This document shows positions 1-8,755 of a DNA stretch of 64,000 nt, piece after piece (the first letter of the stretch is position 1; each line of letters starts with the position of its first letter). A model generated the notes under the pieces. The model was not told where the DNA came from and did no database searches. It saw only the letters and a program-made list of their open reading frames with translations. The stretch is taken from NCBI GenBank assembly GCA_035486355.1, contig DATHNE010000115.1, positions 25,115 to 89,114 of the forward strand, in the 5' to 3' direction. The position numbers and the translations under genes are program-made. The stretch comes from Palsa-883 sp035486355 (GTDB lineage Bacteria > Pseudomonadota > Alphaproteobacteria > Acetobacterales > Acetobacteraceae).

Positions 1-840
1 GACTCGCGCGACCGACTCGGCGCTGAATTCGCGTTCCTGACCTGTGCCTGGCAACGCGGCCTGCGCAACATCCCGCAACCCTTGGCGCGCGATCCCGCCC
101 GCCATGCCGCGTTGTACAGCTTCGTGCCTGGCACCCGCTTACGCCCCGAGGAGGTCGCGCCCTGGCATGTTGAAGCGGCCCTGGACTTCGTTTTGGCGCT
201 GAACGCCGCCGGGAATGCGCCCCTGGGTCCCGGCGCCGAGGCCTGCTTCACCGCCGGGGAGCACATCGCCACGATCGCGCGGCGACTGGCACGCGTGGAT
301 ACGATTGAGGCGACGGACCCCGCGAGCACGGCAGCGGCAACCTTCGTCGCCACACGTCTGCGCCCCGCCTGGACACAGGTGCACACGCGTCTGGTCGCGC
401 ATCTGCACCAGGCTGGTGTCGCGCTCGAGGCGCCAACCGCGATCTGCCTGTCACCGTCGGATTTCGGCTTCCACAACGCCCTGGTCGACGGGCAGCGGAT
501 CGGCTTCCTGGACTTCGAATATGCTGGCCGGGACGACCCGGCGAAACTGGTCTGCGACTTCTTCGCCCAACCCGAACTGCCGGCGCCCCCTGCGCTGTTC
601 AACACCTTCGTCGCGCGATTGGTCGCCGGCCTCGGCCTGAACGACCAGGCGGCCGCACGATGCCACGCCCTGCGTGCGGCCTATCGCGTGAAATGGGCGT
701 GCATCCTGCTGAACGAGTTCCTGCCGCGCGACGCGGCGCGGCGGGAATTCGCCACCGAGGCGCCCGTGGCGGCGCGCCGTGCCAGCCAGCTCGAACGCGC
801 CGAAGCCCAACTGACGGCGATCGATACCGAAGGAGAGTGA
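1..840 (+). CDS. APH-family phosphotransferase-like protein (5' end outside window)
   Basis: The reading frame is open from base 1, so the start lies upstream of the window. The visible 279 residues resemble aminoglycoside/choline kinase-type phosphotransferases. A catalytic-loop segment (SPSDFGFHNAL) places an Asp and an Asn as in the family's HGDxxxxN motif, and it is followed by the metal-binding LDFEYAG segment. The loop has Ser-Pro-Ser before the Asp instead of His-Gly, so the substrate is unclear. The stop is 3 bp before the next ATG, and both genes sit in a surface-glycan block, so a sugar or small polar substrate is a guess. Antibiotic resistance is not implied. Confidence 0.7.
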   Translation, partial: DSRDRLGAEFAFLTCAWQRGLRNIPQPLARDPARHAALYSFVPGTRLRPEEVAPWHVEAALDFVLALNAAGNAPLGPGAEACFTAGEHIATIARRLARVDTIEATDPASTAAATFVATRLRPAWTQVHTRLVAHLHQAGVALEAPTAICLSPSDFGFHNALVDGQRIGFLDFEYAGRDDPAKLVCDFFAQPELPAPPALFNTFVARLVAGLGLNDQAAARCHALRAAYRVKWACILLNEFLPRDAARREFATEAPVAARRASQLERAEAQLTAIDTEGE

Positions 841-843
841 CTG

Positions 844-1506
844 ATGGCCTACCAGGAGTTCGTGAGCCTCATCCACAAATCGACCAAGCGTGATTATCTC
901 GCCCGCGTGACGGAGCGCGACAAGGCCAAGGTGGCGGAGCTGGCGATCCAGTACGGGTACGACTACTGGGACGGCAGCCGGCAAACCGGCTATGGCGGCT
1001 ATCGCTATGACGGTCGCTGGCGCAAGGTCGCCGACGCCATGATCGCCGTCTACGGCATCAAGCCGGGCATGCGCGTGCTGGATGTCGGTTCGGGCAAGGG
1101 GTTCCTGTTGCACGACTTCGCCGAAGCCTGCCCCGGCGTCGACGTGGCCGGTATCGATGTCTCGCAGTACGCGATCGACCACACCATGGAGAGCGTGAGG
1201 CCGTTTGTGCGCCAGGGGGACGCGGCGAAACTGCCCTGGCCCGACAAGCATTTCGACCTGGTGATCTCCATCACGACCTTGCACAATCTGCTGTTGCCCG
1301 ACCTGTGGGCAGCACTGCAGGAGATGGAACGTGTCGCGCGTGGCGCGACGTATCTGTGTGTCGAAGCCTATCGCACCGAACGGGAAAAGGTGAACCTGCT
1401 TTACTGGCAGCTCACCTGCCGTGCCTTCCATACGCCACGGGAATGGGAATTCCTGTTCGCCAAGACCGGCTACACCGGAGATCATGAATTCATCTATTTC
1501 GAGTAA
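844..1506 (+). CDS. class I SAM-dependent methyltransferase
   Basis: This 220-residue protein has a Rossmann-type SAM-binding motif I (VLDVGSGKGFL, around residue 77). An acidic residue ends strand beta2 (AGIDVSQYAI), and a motif IV-like stretch reads FDLVISITTLHNLL. This is the Methyltransf_11/25 pattern. The ATG follows a GGAGAG ribosome-binding site that overlaps the end of the upstream gene, so the two are probably co-transcribed. The substrate cannot be read from the sequence. The location next to glycosyltransferases suggests a sugar or a lipid-linked intermediate. Confidence 0.82.
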   Translation: MAYQEFVSLIHKSTKRDYLARVTERDKAKVAELAIQYGYDYWDGSRQTGYGGYRYDGRWRKVADAMIAVYGIKPGMRVLDVGSGKGFLLHDFAEACPGVDVAGIDVSQYAIDHTMESVRPFVRQGDAAKLPWPDKHFDLVISITTLHNLLLPDLWAALQEMERVARGATYLCVEAYRTEREKVNLLYWQLTCRAFHTPREWEFLFAKTGYTGDHEFIYFE

Positions 1507-1739
1507 GCTGACCTACCCCGGCGGACTCGCGCGCGGTGTTGCGTACCGGAGTACCGGTTGCTCACCTTCATCGTTGGTGATCAAGTGGTGGAGAGGTTCG
1601 CCGGAGAGCGAAGCATGGGCGGATTGGTGGGCGAGCAGGAACACATGATCGGCCTCGCAAGGGTGATCCGCTGTCATTGTTGCCCAGCCGGACATGGATC
1701 GCTTGTAGGGACGAAGCGCTGGCGGGTTATGCGCCTCCC

Positions 1740-2906
1740 ATGACCCCACAAGGTGGCAAGGCCCTGGATATCGTGCTCGCGGTCTGGGGCGACGTCTACG
1801 TGACGACGTTCCTGGACCTGTGCGCACCAACGCTATTGGCATCGGGGAATGTTCCTGCAATTGGCGGTGACCTGCCCCACCGGTTGCGCATCTTCACGAC
1901 GGTGGCCGACGCGGACCGCATGGCGAAAGCCCCTGTCATGGCGCGACTCGTACGCCACATCGCGGTGGAATACGCGCCGATCCCAGTGCCGCGAAAGGGT
2001 GACAACAAGTATCACGCGATCACGCGGGTCCACCTCAGCGCCCTGACGGACGCACGGGCGCGTGGGGCCGCCGTGGTGTTTCTCGCCCCGGACTTCGTTC
2101 TGGGCGACGGGACGTTGCGCGCCCTGGCCGCGCGCGCGGCCGCCGCCGCGATCATGATGATGTCGCCGCGCGCGGCCCTGGACGAGGTCGCAGCAGAGCT
2201 GGGTCCGTTGCGTGCCGCCGACCCCGAGGGGGCGATCGCGCTGGCGCCGCGGGCGCTGATGGCGGTGTGCCTGCGCCATCCGCACGCGATCACCGAGAGC
2301 CTGTATTGGGACGCACCTGCCTTCAGCCGCTGGCCCTCGATCCTGCAGTGGCGGGTCGACCCGGTGACGATGCTGGCCCGCAGCTTTCACCCGCATCCCC
2401 TGCTGTTGGATCCGGCGCGCCTTGATGCGGGGTTCAGCACCAACACCCGCAGCACGATCGATGGCGACCTGCTTGGATCACTGCACGCAACGGAAGATGA
2501 GGTGCATGTCGTCACCGATTCCGACGAACTGCTGATCCTGGAGCTCAGTCGGCCAGACATCACTCACGGCCTGAGCAGTGGCAGGCGCAATGCCACGGTC
2601 GAGGCCGTGGCCACGTTTGCGCGCTACAATACCACCCCGGCGAACCGCGGCTTCGTATCGCATCTGATGTGGTACCGGGCGGGCGACGGCGATCCGCGGG
2701 CGCAGGCGGAGGCAGCGGCGCGCTCCAATGCGGTGATCACCGACATGCGGCGTTGCCTGACACGGCCCCCGACCCTGCGCAATCGGCTGCGGCGTGTTGC
2801 GGTCGCCGTCAAACGCTATTGCGTCACGCGGTTGGCATCGTCGCAGGTTGACGCCAACACAGGTCAGGCGACGGCACGCCGCTCGCAACCCACCGCCAGC
2901 AGGTAG
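1740..2906 (+). CDS. conserved hypothetical protein, possibly glycosyltransferase-like
   Basis: This 388-residue protein begins with a nucleotide-sugar-transferase-like strand (DIVLAVWGDVYVTTFLDLCAPTLL). It has FLAPDFVLGDGTLRAL in the middle, where GT-A enzymes place the metal-binding acidic residues. No family motif is complete, so the assignment is by shape only. The ATG at 1740 is preferred over an upstream in-frame TTG because homology-like sequence begins there. The last 43 bp overlap the 3' end of the convergent methyltransferase gene. The basic C-terminal tail looks like an extension into that neighbour. Confidence 0.6.
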   Translation: MTPQGGKALDIVLAVWGDVYVTTFLDLCAPTLLASGNVPAIGGDLPHRLRIFTTVADADRMAKAPVMARLVRHIAVEYAPIPVPRKGDNKYHAITRVHLSALTDARARGAAVVFLAPDFVLGDGTLRALAARAAAAAIMMMSPRAALDEVAAELGPLRAADPEGAIALAPRALMAVCLRHPHAITESLYWDAPAFSRWPSILQWRVDPVTMLARSFHPHPLLLDPARLDAGFSTNTRSTIDGDLLGSLHATEDEVHVVTDSDELLILELSRPDITHGLSSGRRNATVEAVATFARYNTTPANRGFVSHLMWYRAGDGDPRAQAEAAARSNAVITDMRRCLTRPPTLRNRLRRVAVAVKRYCVTRLASSQVDANTGQATARRSQPTASR

Positions 2907-3553
2907 TGCGCCATCGGATAGAAGCCGGTGTGGACCACCTCGTCGTTCATCGAGAAGACAAAGACGGTATGAAAATAGCGTTGCATGAACGTTTTAAAAT
3001 CCTTGCCGGACTTGCAGTTGATGTGACCCGCCTTGCTCTGCGGCGACGCATGGGTCTGCGATTCCAGTGACGGCATGCCGAAGATCGCCACGCCACCCTG
3101 CGCCAGGCTGGCGATCGCGTTGCCTACGAAACGATCCTCCGACGCCGGCTCGATGTGCTCCAGCACGTCGAGCGCATAGACCGCGTCGAACGTGCCGGGC
3201 ACCGGGCCACTCAGCATGTCGTGCACAAAGCTGGTCAGGGGCCAGTGCGGGTTCTGCCGGCGCGCGACGTCGGCGATGAACAGCGGATCGAAGTCGACCG
3301 CGGTAACGCCGCCCACCGCCTGCTGCACCAGCCGCGTGGCAAAGGCATCGGCACAGCCGACCTCCAGCACCTGGGCGCGTCCTTCCAGCATCTTCGCGAC
3401 GAACTTGTAGCGCGCCAGGGTGAACAGCGTGCGCTTGGGGTCCTCGTTCCAGGACTCGTTGGCCATCAGCCCAAACTCGCTGATGCCATGCTTGTCGCGG
3501 GCGCACAGTACCACATCGTATTGCGGCTCGACTGTCTTGTTGACTTCGGACAT
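2864..3553 (-). CDS. class I SAM-dependent methyltransferase
   Basis: This 229-residue protein has motif I (VLEVGCADAFATRL), the post-I acidic residue (VTAVDFDPLFI) and motif II/III (FDAVYALDVLEHI), the usual signature of Methyltransf_11/23 enzymes. The ATG at 3553 is chosen over a GTG two codons upstream. It is the last gene of a leftward group (reductase, GT2, this gene) with short gaps. The likely role is modification of a glycan, lipid or precursor. The acceptor is unknown. Confidence 0.8.
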   Translation of the reverse strand: MSEVNKTVEPQYDVVLCARDKHGISEFGLMANESWNEDPKRTLFTLARYKFVAKMLEGRAQVLEVGCADAFATRLVQQAVGGVTAVDFDPLFIADVARRQNPHWPLTSFVHDMLSGPVPGTFDAVYALDVLEHIEPASEDRFVGNAIASLAQGGVAIFGMPSLESQTHASPQSKAGHINCKSGKDFKTFMQRYFHTVFVFSMNDEVVHTGFYPMAHYLLAVGCERRAVA

Positions 3554-3635
3554 CAGCACCTGCGCGGTGAAAGAGGATCAAGCGGGGGTCGCATAGCCAA
3601 TCGCGGCGTGGCGGCAAAGAGGTCGACGGCCACGG

Positions 3636-4676
3636 TCAGCCGACGGCCCTGCCTTGCCGATACGCCAGGCTCCGCATCAGGCGAACGGCGGCGCTCATCA
3701 ACAATCGCGGCACCGACATCGGCCGCAACCTCAGCATCAGCCAGATCAACGCGGCGATCCGCCTTGGGCGGGCTGGCCAGCTGGCAATCAAGGCCAGAAA
3801 TCCGTGGGCGGGATCACCTTCCTGCGCCAGCGCCGCGATCAGGCGGGGATCGAATTGCCGCTCCACCACCGCCAGCCGGGCCGAGGCGAAGCGGGCGCGG
3901 CGGGAAAACACCTCTGAATAACCGGGCGGGAAGACGCGTCCTTCGTCGCGCTGGATCTGCTGGGCCGCAGCGGCCGTCAGCGCGGCAATCCGGTCGACAT
4001 CGAGCGAGGTGCTGCGGGACAGGCTGGCGGTCTGCACGTGCCAGGTCCCCAGCACACGCGGCACGAACACGAAGCCATGCTGCAGGGCCATCCGGCGCGC
4101 CAGGAAGCTATCGGACAGCGCCCCCAACCGCTCGTCCAAACCGCCGGCCTCCATGATCAGGTCGCGGCGATACAGCGCGACGACCGAGACGAACAGATTG
4201 TCCATCTGCCGCAGCAGCCCGGCGGTCTGCTGCGGGCTGACATAGCCCACGCGCCAGCGCGGCAGGGTGATCGGGCGAAATCCCTGCAACCGGCCGGCCT
4301 CATCCACCAGCCGCGCTTCGGCGCAGACCAGGGCGGCGCTGGGATGCGCCTCCAGCGCCCCGCACAGGGTGGCAAACAGGGCCGGATCGGTCGCGTCATC
4401 CGAGGCGCCGCAGTACACGACCGCGCCCGTCGCCTCGCGCAGACCGCGGTTGAGCGCGCCGACCGCGCCAAGCCGGACCGGGTTCTCCAGCAGCCGGAGC
4501 TGCGGCAAATGCGCCGCAAAGCCGCGAATGACATCCCGGCTCCCGTCGGTGGAGGCGTCGTCGATCACCAGGATCTCGTCCGCCTGACGGGTCTGCCGGG
4601 CGAGCGCCAGCAGCGCGCGCGGCAGCAGGGCCGCGTGGTTGCGGTTCGGCAGAATCACCGAAAGGCGCACGGGCAT
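3636..4676 (-). CDS. glycosyltransferase family 2 protein
   Basis: This 346-residue GT-A fold protein starts with the classical GT2 opening (RLSVILPNRNHAALLPRALLAL). The first acidic pair is in EILVIDDASTDGS, and a donor-site acidic stretch follows (YCGASDDATDP). After about residue 250 the C-terminus is basic and hydrophobic. It is predicted to move a sugar from a nucleotide donor to a glycan at the cytoplasmic face of the membrane. It lies 45 bp downstream of the reductase gene and upstream of a methyltransferase, consistent with one transcript for surface polysaccharide or lipid-linked sugar assembly. Confidence 0.88.
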   Translation of the reverse strand: MPVRLSVILPNRNHAALLPRALLALARQTRQADEILVIDDASTDGSRDVIRGFAAHLPQLRLLENPVRLGAVGALNRGLREATGAVVYCGASDDATDPALFATLCGALEAHPSAALVCAEARLVDEAGRLQGFRPITLPRWRVGYVSPQQTAGLLRQMDNLFVSVVALYRRDLIMEAGGLDERLGALSDSFLARRMALQHGFVFVPRVLGTWHVQTASLSRSTSLDVDRIAALTAAAAQQIQRDEGRVFPPGYSEVFSRRARFASARLAVVERQFDPRLIAALAQEGDPAHGFLALIASWPARPRRIAALIWLMLRLRPMSVPRLLMSAAVRLMRSLAYRQGRAVG

Positions 4677-4721
4677 CGCCTGTCGTGTAGCCGGTCGGAC
4701 ACGACCGTCATGCCGCCGCCG

Positions 4722-5600
4722 TCATGGCGCGCGGGCCACCGCCTCGGCGCAGACATCCTCCATCCGACGGAACGGCCACGCGAGGTGGGTTTGCAGCTTG
4801 TCGATGAGCAATGAGGTATCCAGCGGGCGGCGCTCGCGGAACGGCAGGTCATGCAGGCAGCAAGGCTCCAGCTCGGTCGCGATGCTGAGATCGACACGCC
4901 GCAGATGATGCCGCAGCAGTTGCAGCAGCGCCATGCGGCTATACGCAAGCGGCCCGGCGAGATGGAACAATCCCGTGGCACCGGTTTCCAGCAGCCGTGT
5001 CCAGCCTCCGGCCACATCACGGACATCGGCCGGCGAAAATCGCTGATCGACTGCCAGGCGCATCTTTCCGCCGGCCCGCAGCGCATCGATCCAGGGTCCC
5101 AGCACGCTATGCGTTCCCCGCATGGTCCCGACGACGCGCGACAGCCGGACAACCAGCCATGGTTCAGTGACGGCGGCGAGGTACTGTTCAACCGCCAGCT
5201 TTTGGCGGCCGTATTCGGTGCACGGATCCGGTGGATCGGTTTCGCGGTAGCCGCCGCGCGCGCCGTCGAACACGTAGTCGGAGGAGGAGAAGACGGGGAC
5301 CAGGCCGGCGCCGAGAGCGTCGTCGATCATCCGGCCAAGGCCATCGACATTCACCCGCGCCGTGCCGACCGGGTCGGCGGCGCAGCGCTCCACGTCAATG
5401 ATCCCGTGCAGAAAGATAGCGTGGCTGAAGGGCCCGGGCAGGCGCGCGAGCAGGTCGCGGAAGCGCTCCGCCGTCGCGTCGAACGCCACCCCGCCTGGCA
5501 ACGGATTGCGGTGACAGGTCCCCACACCGCGCGCTGGTCCAAGGCTGGCCAGCAGGGCGCGGCCGACAAACCCCGATGCGCCCACGACGATCGCGCGCAT
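4722..5600 (-). CDS. RmlD-like NAD(P)-dependent sugar-nucleotide reductase / SDR
   Basis: This 292-residue extended short-chain dehydrogenase has an N-terminal GASGFVGRAL nucleotide-binding motif and the catalytic Tyr-x3-Lys (EYGRQKLAVEQ). A Ser-rich active-site strand (PVFSSSDYVFDGARGGY) closely resembles dTDP-4-dehydrorhamnose reductase and its relatives. It is predicted to reduce or epimerise a sugar nucleotide in the cytoplasm. It is the first gene of the leftward glycan group. The exact substrate is not determinable. Confidence 0.82.
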   Translation of the reverse strand: MRAIVVGASGFVGRALLASLGPARGVGTCHRNPLPGGVAFDATAERFRDLLARLPGPFSHAIFLHGIIDVERCAADPVGTARVNVDGLGRMIDDALGAGLVPVFSSSDYVFDGARGGYRETDPPDPCTEYGRQKLAVEQYLAAVTEPWLVVRLSRVVGTMRGTHSVLGPWIDALRAGGKMRLAVDQRFSPADVRDVAGGWTRLLETGATGLFHLAGPLAYSRMALLQLLRHHLRRVDLSIATELEPCCLHDLPFRERRPLDTSLLIDKLQTHLAWPFRRMEDVCAEAVARAP

Positions 5601-5754
5601 GGCGCCCTCCGGACAGCGTGCGCGCCGGAAGATGGCCGCGCGCGGTCCCCGGGGTGCTACCGGCGTGGCCCGGCAAGATCAAGGGCCACACGCCCCAGGA
5701 TGCCGGTCTGGCCGGGGCGCATTCTCGCAATGCCGTAATGCAGACGGTTTTTTG

Positions 5755-5770
5755 GTGACGTAAGCGTCAC
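5755..5770. repeat. 6-bp inverted repeat in the 5.6-6.0 kb gap
   Basis: GTGACG, a 4-nt loop (TAAG), then CGTCAC, just after a run of six T. It lies upstream of the leftward reductase gene and could be an operator for that gene. It is not a canonical terminator because no T run follows the hairpin in either direction. Apart from this and the collar/GNAT remnant, bases 5601-5967 show nothing I recognise. Confidence 0.4.
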
Positions 5771-5967
5771 GATTGAGCCCGTGTGTGCGCCACCGTCATT
5801 GCCGCCTCGACCGCGGCAAAGATATTGCGGTCCCGCATCGCTCGGACGGTTATTTTGACGCAGCATCGCCCCCCAAGGCACGCCACATTGCTGGCGGTCG
5901 GGTTGGATCAAATCCACTGGTCTCCAGCGACCCCGAGGTCGCGGCCGAGCGAGACTGGGGGCAAGAC

Positions 5968-6298
5968 GTCATCGCACAACCGTATGTCGGTCAGATTATC
6001 GCGGTGGGGTTCTATTTCGCGCCGGTCGGCTGGCTCTTGTGCAATGGCCAAACGCTGTCGATCTCAAGCTGCGAGGTGCTGTGCGCGGCGTGGCGGTGGG
6101 CTGGGCACCGCGATCATTGCCGCGGTGCTGGAACAGCTTGCGCCGCAGGACCGGCCCATGCGGGTGAAGGTGGGCGTCACGAACGAACCGTCACTGCGGT
6201 TGGGCGCGCGGCTGGGCTTCCGTCGCGTCAACGACGACATGGCGCTGCTGCAACTGCAATGGTGTCCACCCGGCGTCACACGGAGCGACGGCCGGTAA
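5968..6298 (+). pseudogene. phage tail-collar / GNAT acetyltransferase composite remnant
   Basis: From about 5971 one frame reads IAQPYVGQIIAVGFYFAPVG and then WLLCNGQTLSIS, the N-terminus of microcystin-dependent/tail-collar proteins. From about 6086 another frame reads GGGLGTAIIAAVLEQLA, then MRVKVGVTNEPSLRLGARLG and FRRVNDDMALLQLQW, the acetyl-CoA loop and C-terminus of a GNAT acetyltransferase. Neither half is complete and the frames differ. It therefore looks like a deletion that joined two formerly adjacent genes. The final 23 bp overlap the 3' end of the convergent MFS gene. Confidence 0.65.
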
Positions 6299-7751
6299 GT
6301 TCGTCGCCCGCATCGCGCGGCATACCCAGCGCGATCGGCGCGGCGATCGCGGTCAGCATCGCGACCACCACGAAGGCGAGGCTGAAATCCAGCGGCCCCG
6401 GCTCGGTGTGGCGCGCGATCAGCATCGAGATGTGCAACGACAGTGCGCCGGCGGAGATGCCCACCGTGGTCGCGAGCTGCTGTGCCGCGGTGTAGAGGCT
6501 GGTGGCGGCGCTCATGCGCGCGCGCGGGACGTCGCCATAGGCCAGAGTATTGTAGGCGGTGAACTGCAACGACCGGAAGAACCCGCCGACCAGCAGCACG
6601 GCGTAGAAGGCCGCTGCCGGCCAGGTCGGGCGGAACAGGGCGCAGACTGCGATCATCACCGCGGAGATCACGCCGTTCCATAACAGCGTGTCGCGGAAGC
6701 CGAACTGGCGCAGGGCGTGCTGCGCGGCTGGCTTCATCACCAGCGCGCCGGCGGAGCTGGCGAAAGTGATCAGGCCGCTTTGCGCGGCCGTGTCGCCGAA
6801 GCCCACTTGCAGCATCAACGGCAGCAGGAAGGGCAGGGCACCGATGCCGGCGCGGAACAGCACCATGGCCGAGATTGCCACACGAAAGCAGGGCAGCTTC
6901 AGCAGGGTCAGGTCGAGCAGCGGGGCCGGATGTCGGCGCGCATGCAGCCAGTAGCCGATCGCGGCGGCCAGGCCGACGCCGACCATCGCCTCGGTTGCCT
7001 GGACGGCGACCACACCGCGCCCGGCGGTCTCCAGGCCAAACATCAGGCCCGACAGCGCGAAGCCGGTCAGCACGAGACCGATTGCATCGAAGCTGCCCCG
7101 TGGCGGTTCGCGCACTTCCTCGACGAACATCGAGATCAGCACGATGCCCAGGATGCCGATCGGCACGTTGATGTAGAAGATCCAGCGCCAGGAGAAATAG
7201 GTGACGATAAAGCCGCCGACTGGCGGGCCGACCACCGGACCAATCAGCGCCGGCATGGTCAGCCAGGCCATGGCCGCGACCAGTTCGTGCTTGGGGGCGG
7301 TGCGCAACAGGACCAGGCGGCCGACCGGGACCATCATCGCGCCGCCAACGCCCTGGAGGATGCGCGCAAGCACGAGTGTGCCCAGCGAGTTCGCCATGCC
7401 GCAGGCGATGGAGCCGAGGGTAAAGACCACGATCGCCGCGCGGAACACGGTGCGCGTGCCATAGCGATCGGCCACCCAGCCGCTCGCCGGGATGAACACC
7501 GCGAGGCTCAGCAGATAGGACGTCAACGCCACATTCATGTGCACCGGGTCGGCACCGAAGGCGCGCGCCATGGTCGGCAGCGCAGTTGCGATGACCGTTG
7601 AGTCCAGGTTCTGCATGAACAGCGCGCAGGCGACGATCACCGCCGTCAGCCGGGTCCGCCCGCTGGTGGCGCGGGAGACCCGGACGGACTTGGCAGCGGT
7701 GGTGTCCACGCCGCGTTGCGCGGCGCCAGCTTGATCCGGTGTGACAGACAC
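6276..7751 (-). CDS. DHA2-family MFS efflux transporter (EmrB/QacA type)
   Basis: This 491-residue protein has about 14 hydrophobic segments and DHA2 hallmarks. The first helix is LFMQNLDSTVIATALPTMAR, motif A is GWVADRYGTRTVF, motif B is LARILQGVGGAMMVPVGR, and an antiporter motif C-like stretch is PALIGPVVGPPVGG. It is predicted to be an inner-membrane proton-coupled exporter of hydrophobic or cationic compounds. No membrane-fusion partner or regulator is adjacent. The GTG start lacks a clear Shine-Dalgarno, so the true start may differ by a few codons. It lies 7 bp downstream of the quinone oxidoreductase gene. Confidence 0.92.
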   Translation of the reverse strand: MSVTPDQAGAAQRGVDTTAAKSVRVSRATSGRTRLTAVIVACALFMQNLDSTVIATALPTMARAFGADPVHMNVALTSYLLSLAVFIPASGWVADRYGTRTVFRAAIVVFTLGSIACGMANSLGTLVLARILQGVGGAMMVPVGRLVLLRTAPKHELVAAMAWLTMPALIGPVVGPPVGGFIVTYFSWRWIFYINVPIGILGIVLISMFVEEVREPPRGSFDAIGLVLTGFALSGLMFGLETAGRGVVAVQATEAMVGVGLAAAIGYWLHARRHPAPLLDLTLLKLPCFRVAISAMVLFRAGIGALPFLLPLMLQVGFGDTAAQSGLITFASSAGALVMKPAAQHALRQFGFRDTLLWNGVISAVMIAVCALFRPTWPAAAFYAVLLVGGFFRSLQFTAYNTLAYGDVPRARMSAATSLYTAAQQLATTVGISAGALSLHISMLIARHTEPGPLDFSLAFVVVAMLTAIAAPIALGMPRDAGDELTGRRSV

Positions 7752-7758
7752 TGAGCGA

Positions 7759-8730
7759 CTAGGGGATCAGCACCGTGCTGCCGGTCGTCGCGCGTGACTC
7801 AAGGGCAATGTGGGCCTGCGCGGCATCGGCGAGTTTGAAGGTCTGGTTCACCGCGATCTTCACCGCACCCTTCTGCACCACGTCAAACAGATCAGCGGCG
7901 ACGGTTTCGAGGTCGGTGCGCTTGGAGGTGTAGGTCACCAGGCTCGGCCGGGTCAGATAGAGGCTGCCCTTGGCGGAAAGAATGCCGATCTCAATCGGTG
8001 GCACCGGGCCCGAGGCGTTGCCGTAGCTGACCATCAGCCCAAGCGGGGCAAGACAATCGAGGCTGGCCGTGAACGTGTCCTTGCCGACACTGTCATAGAC
8101 CACCGGGACCATGGCGCCGCCGGTCACGCGCTTGACCTCGGCCACCAGGCCCTCATGCCCGACCACCACCTGGGCCGCGCCATGCGCGCGGACGAGTGCG
8201 GCTTTGGCCTCGGTCGACACCACGCCAATGACGGTTGCGCCCAGATGCTTGGCCCATTGGCACAGGATCAAGCCGACACCGCCGGCTGCGGCGTGTACAA
8301 CGACGGTATCGCCGGGTTTCACCTTGTAGGTACGGCGCAGCAGGTATTGCGCGGTCATGCCCTGCAGCATCATCGAGGCACCGATCTCGAAGCTGATGCC
8401 GGACGGCAGCTTGACCAGACGGTCGGCGGCGATCACCCGCTCCGTGGCATAGCCGCCGATGGCGCCCGCATAGGCGACGCGGTCACCAACCGCGAGGCTG
8501 GTCACGCCGGCACCGAGGGCCGCGACCGTGCCGGCGCCCTCCTGGCCGATGATCAGCGGCATGGTCGGGGCCTTGTAGAGGCCGGTGCGGAAATAGACGT
8601 CGATATAGTTCAAGCCGACGGCGGCCTGCTTGACCAAGACCTCTCCGGGGCCTGGCTCGGGTGTCGGCACATCCTCCCATTTCATCACCTCGGGGCCGCC
8701 GGGCGTGTGGATGCGAATGGCCTTGGTCAT
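7759..8730 (-). CDS. NADPH:quinone oxidoreductase (zinc-independent MDR family)
   Basis: This 323-residue protein fits the quinone-oxidoreductase branch of medium-chain dehydrogenases. It has an N-terminal GroES-like domain (AVGLNYIDVYFRTGLY, IIGQEGAGTVAALG) and a Rossmann domain with VVHAAAGGVGLILCQWAKHL. The structural and catalytic zinc cysteines of alcohol dehydrogenases are absent, as expected for this branch. The ATG at 8730 begins the conserved MTKAIRIHTPGGPEV. The longer upstream frame is only antisense to the repair gene. The predicted reaction is NADPH-dependent reduction of quinones or enones in the cytoplasm. Confidence 0.9.
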   Translation of the reverse strand: MTKAIRIHTPGGPEVMKWEDVPTPEPGPGEVLVKQAAVGLNYIDVYFRTGLYKAPTMPLIIGQEGAGTVAALGAGVTSLAVGDRVAYAGAIGGYATERVIAADRLVKLPSGISFEIGASMMLQGMTAQYLLRRTYKVKPGDTVVVHAAAGGVGLILCQWAKHLGATVIGVVSTEAKAALVRAHGAAQVVVGHEGLVAEVKRVTGGAMVPVVYDSVGKDTFTASLDCLAPLGLMVSYGNASGPVPPIEIGILSAKGSLYLTRPSLVTYTSKRTDLETVAADLFDVVQKGAVKIAVNQTFKLADAAQAHIALESRATTGSTVLIP

Positions 8731-8755
8731 GATCGTCTCCGTCGCAGGGGCCGCG

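Noticed and set aside
1507..1739. Possible small gene between the first methyltransferase and the glycosyltransferase-like gene
   Set aside because: Short frames exist but none has a ribosome-binding site or recognisable protein sequence; treated as non-coding.
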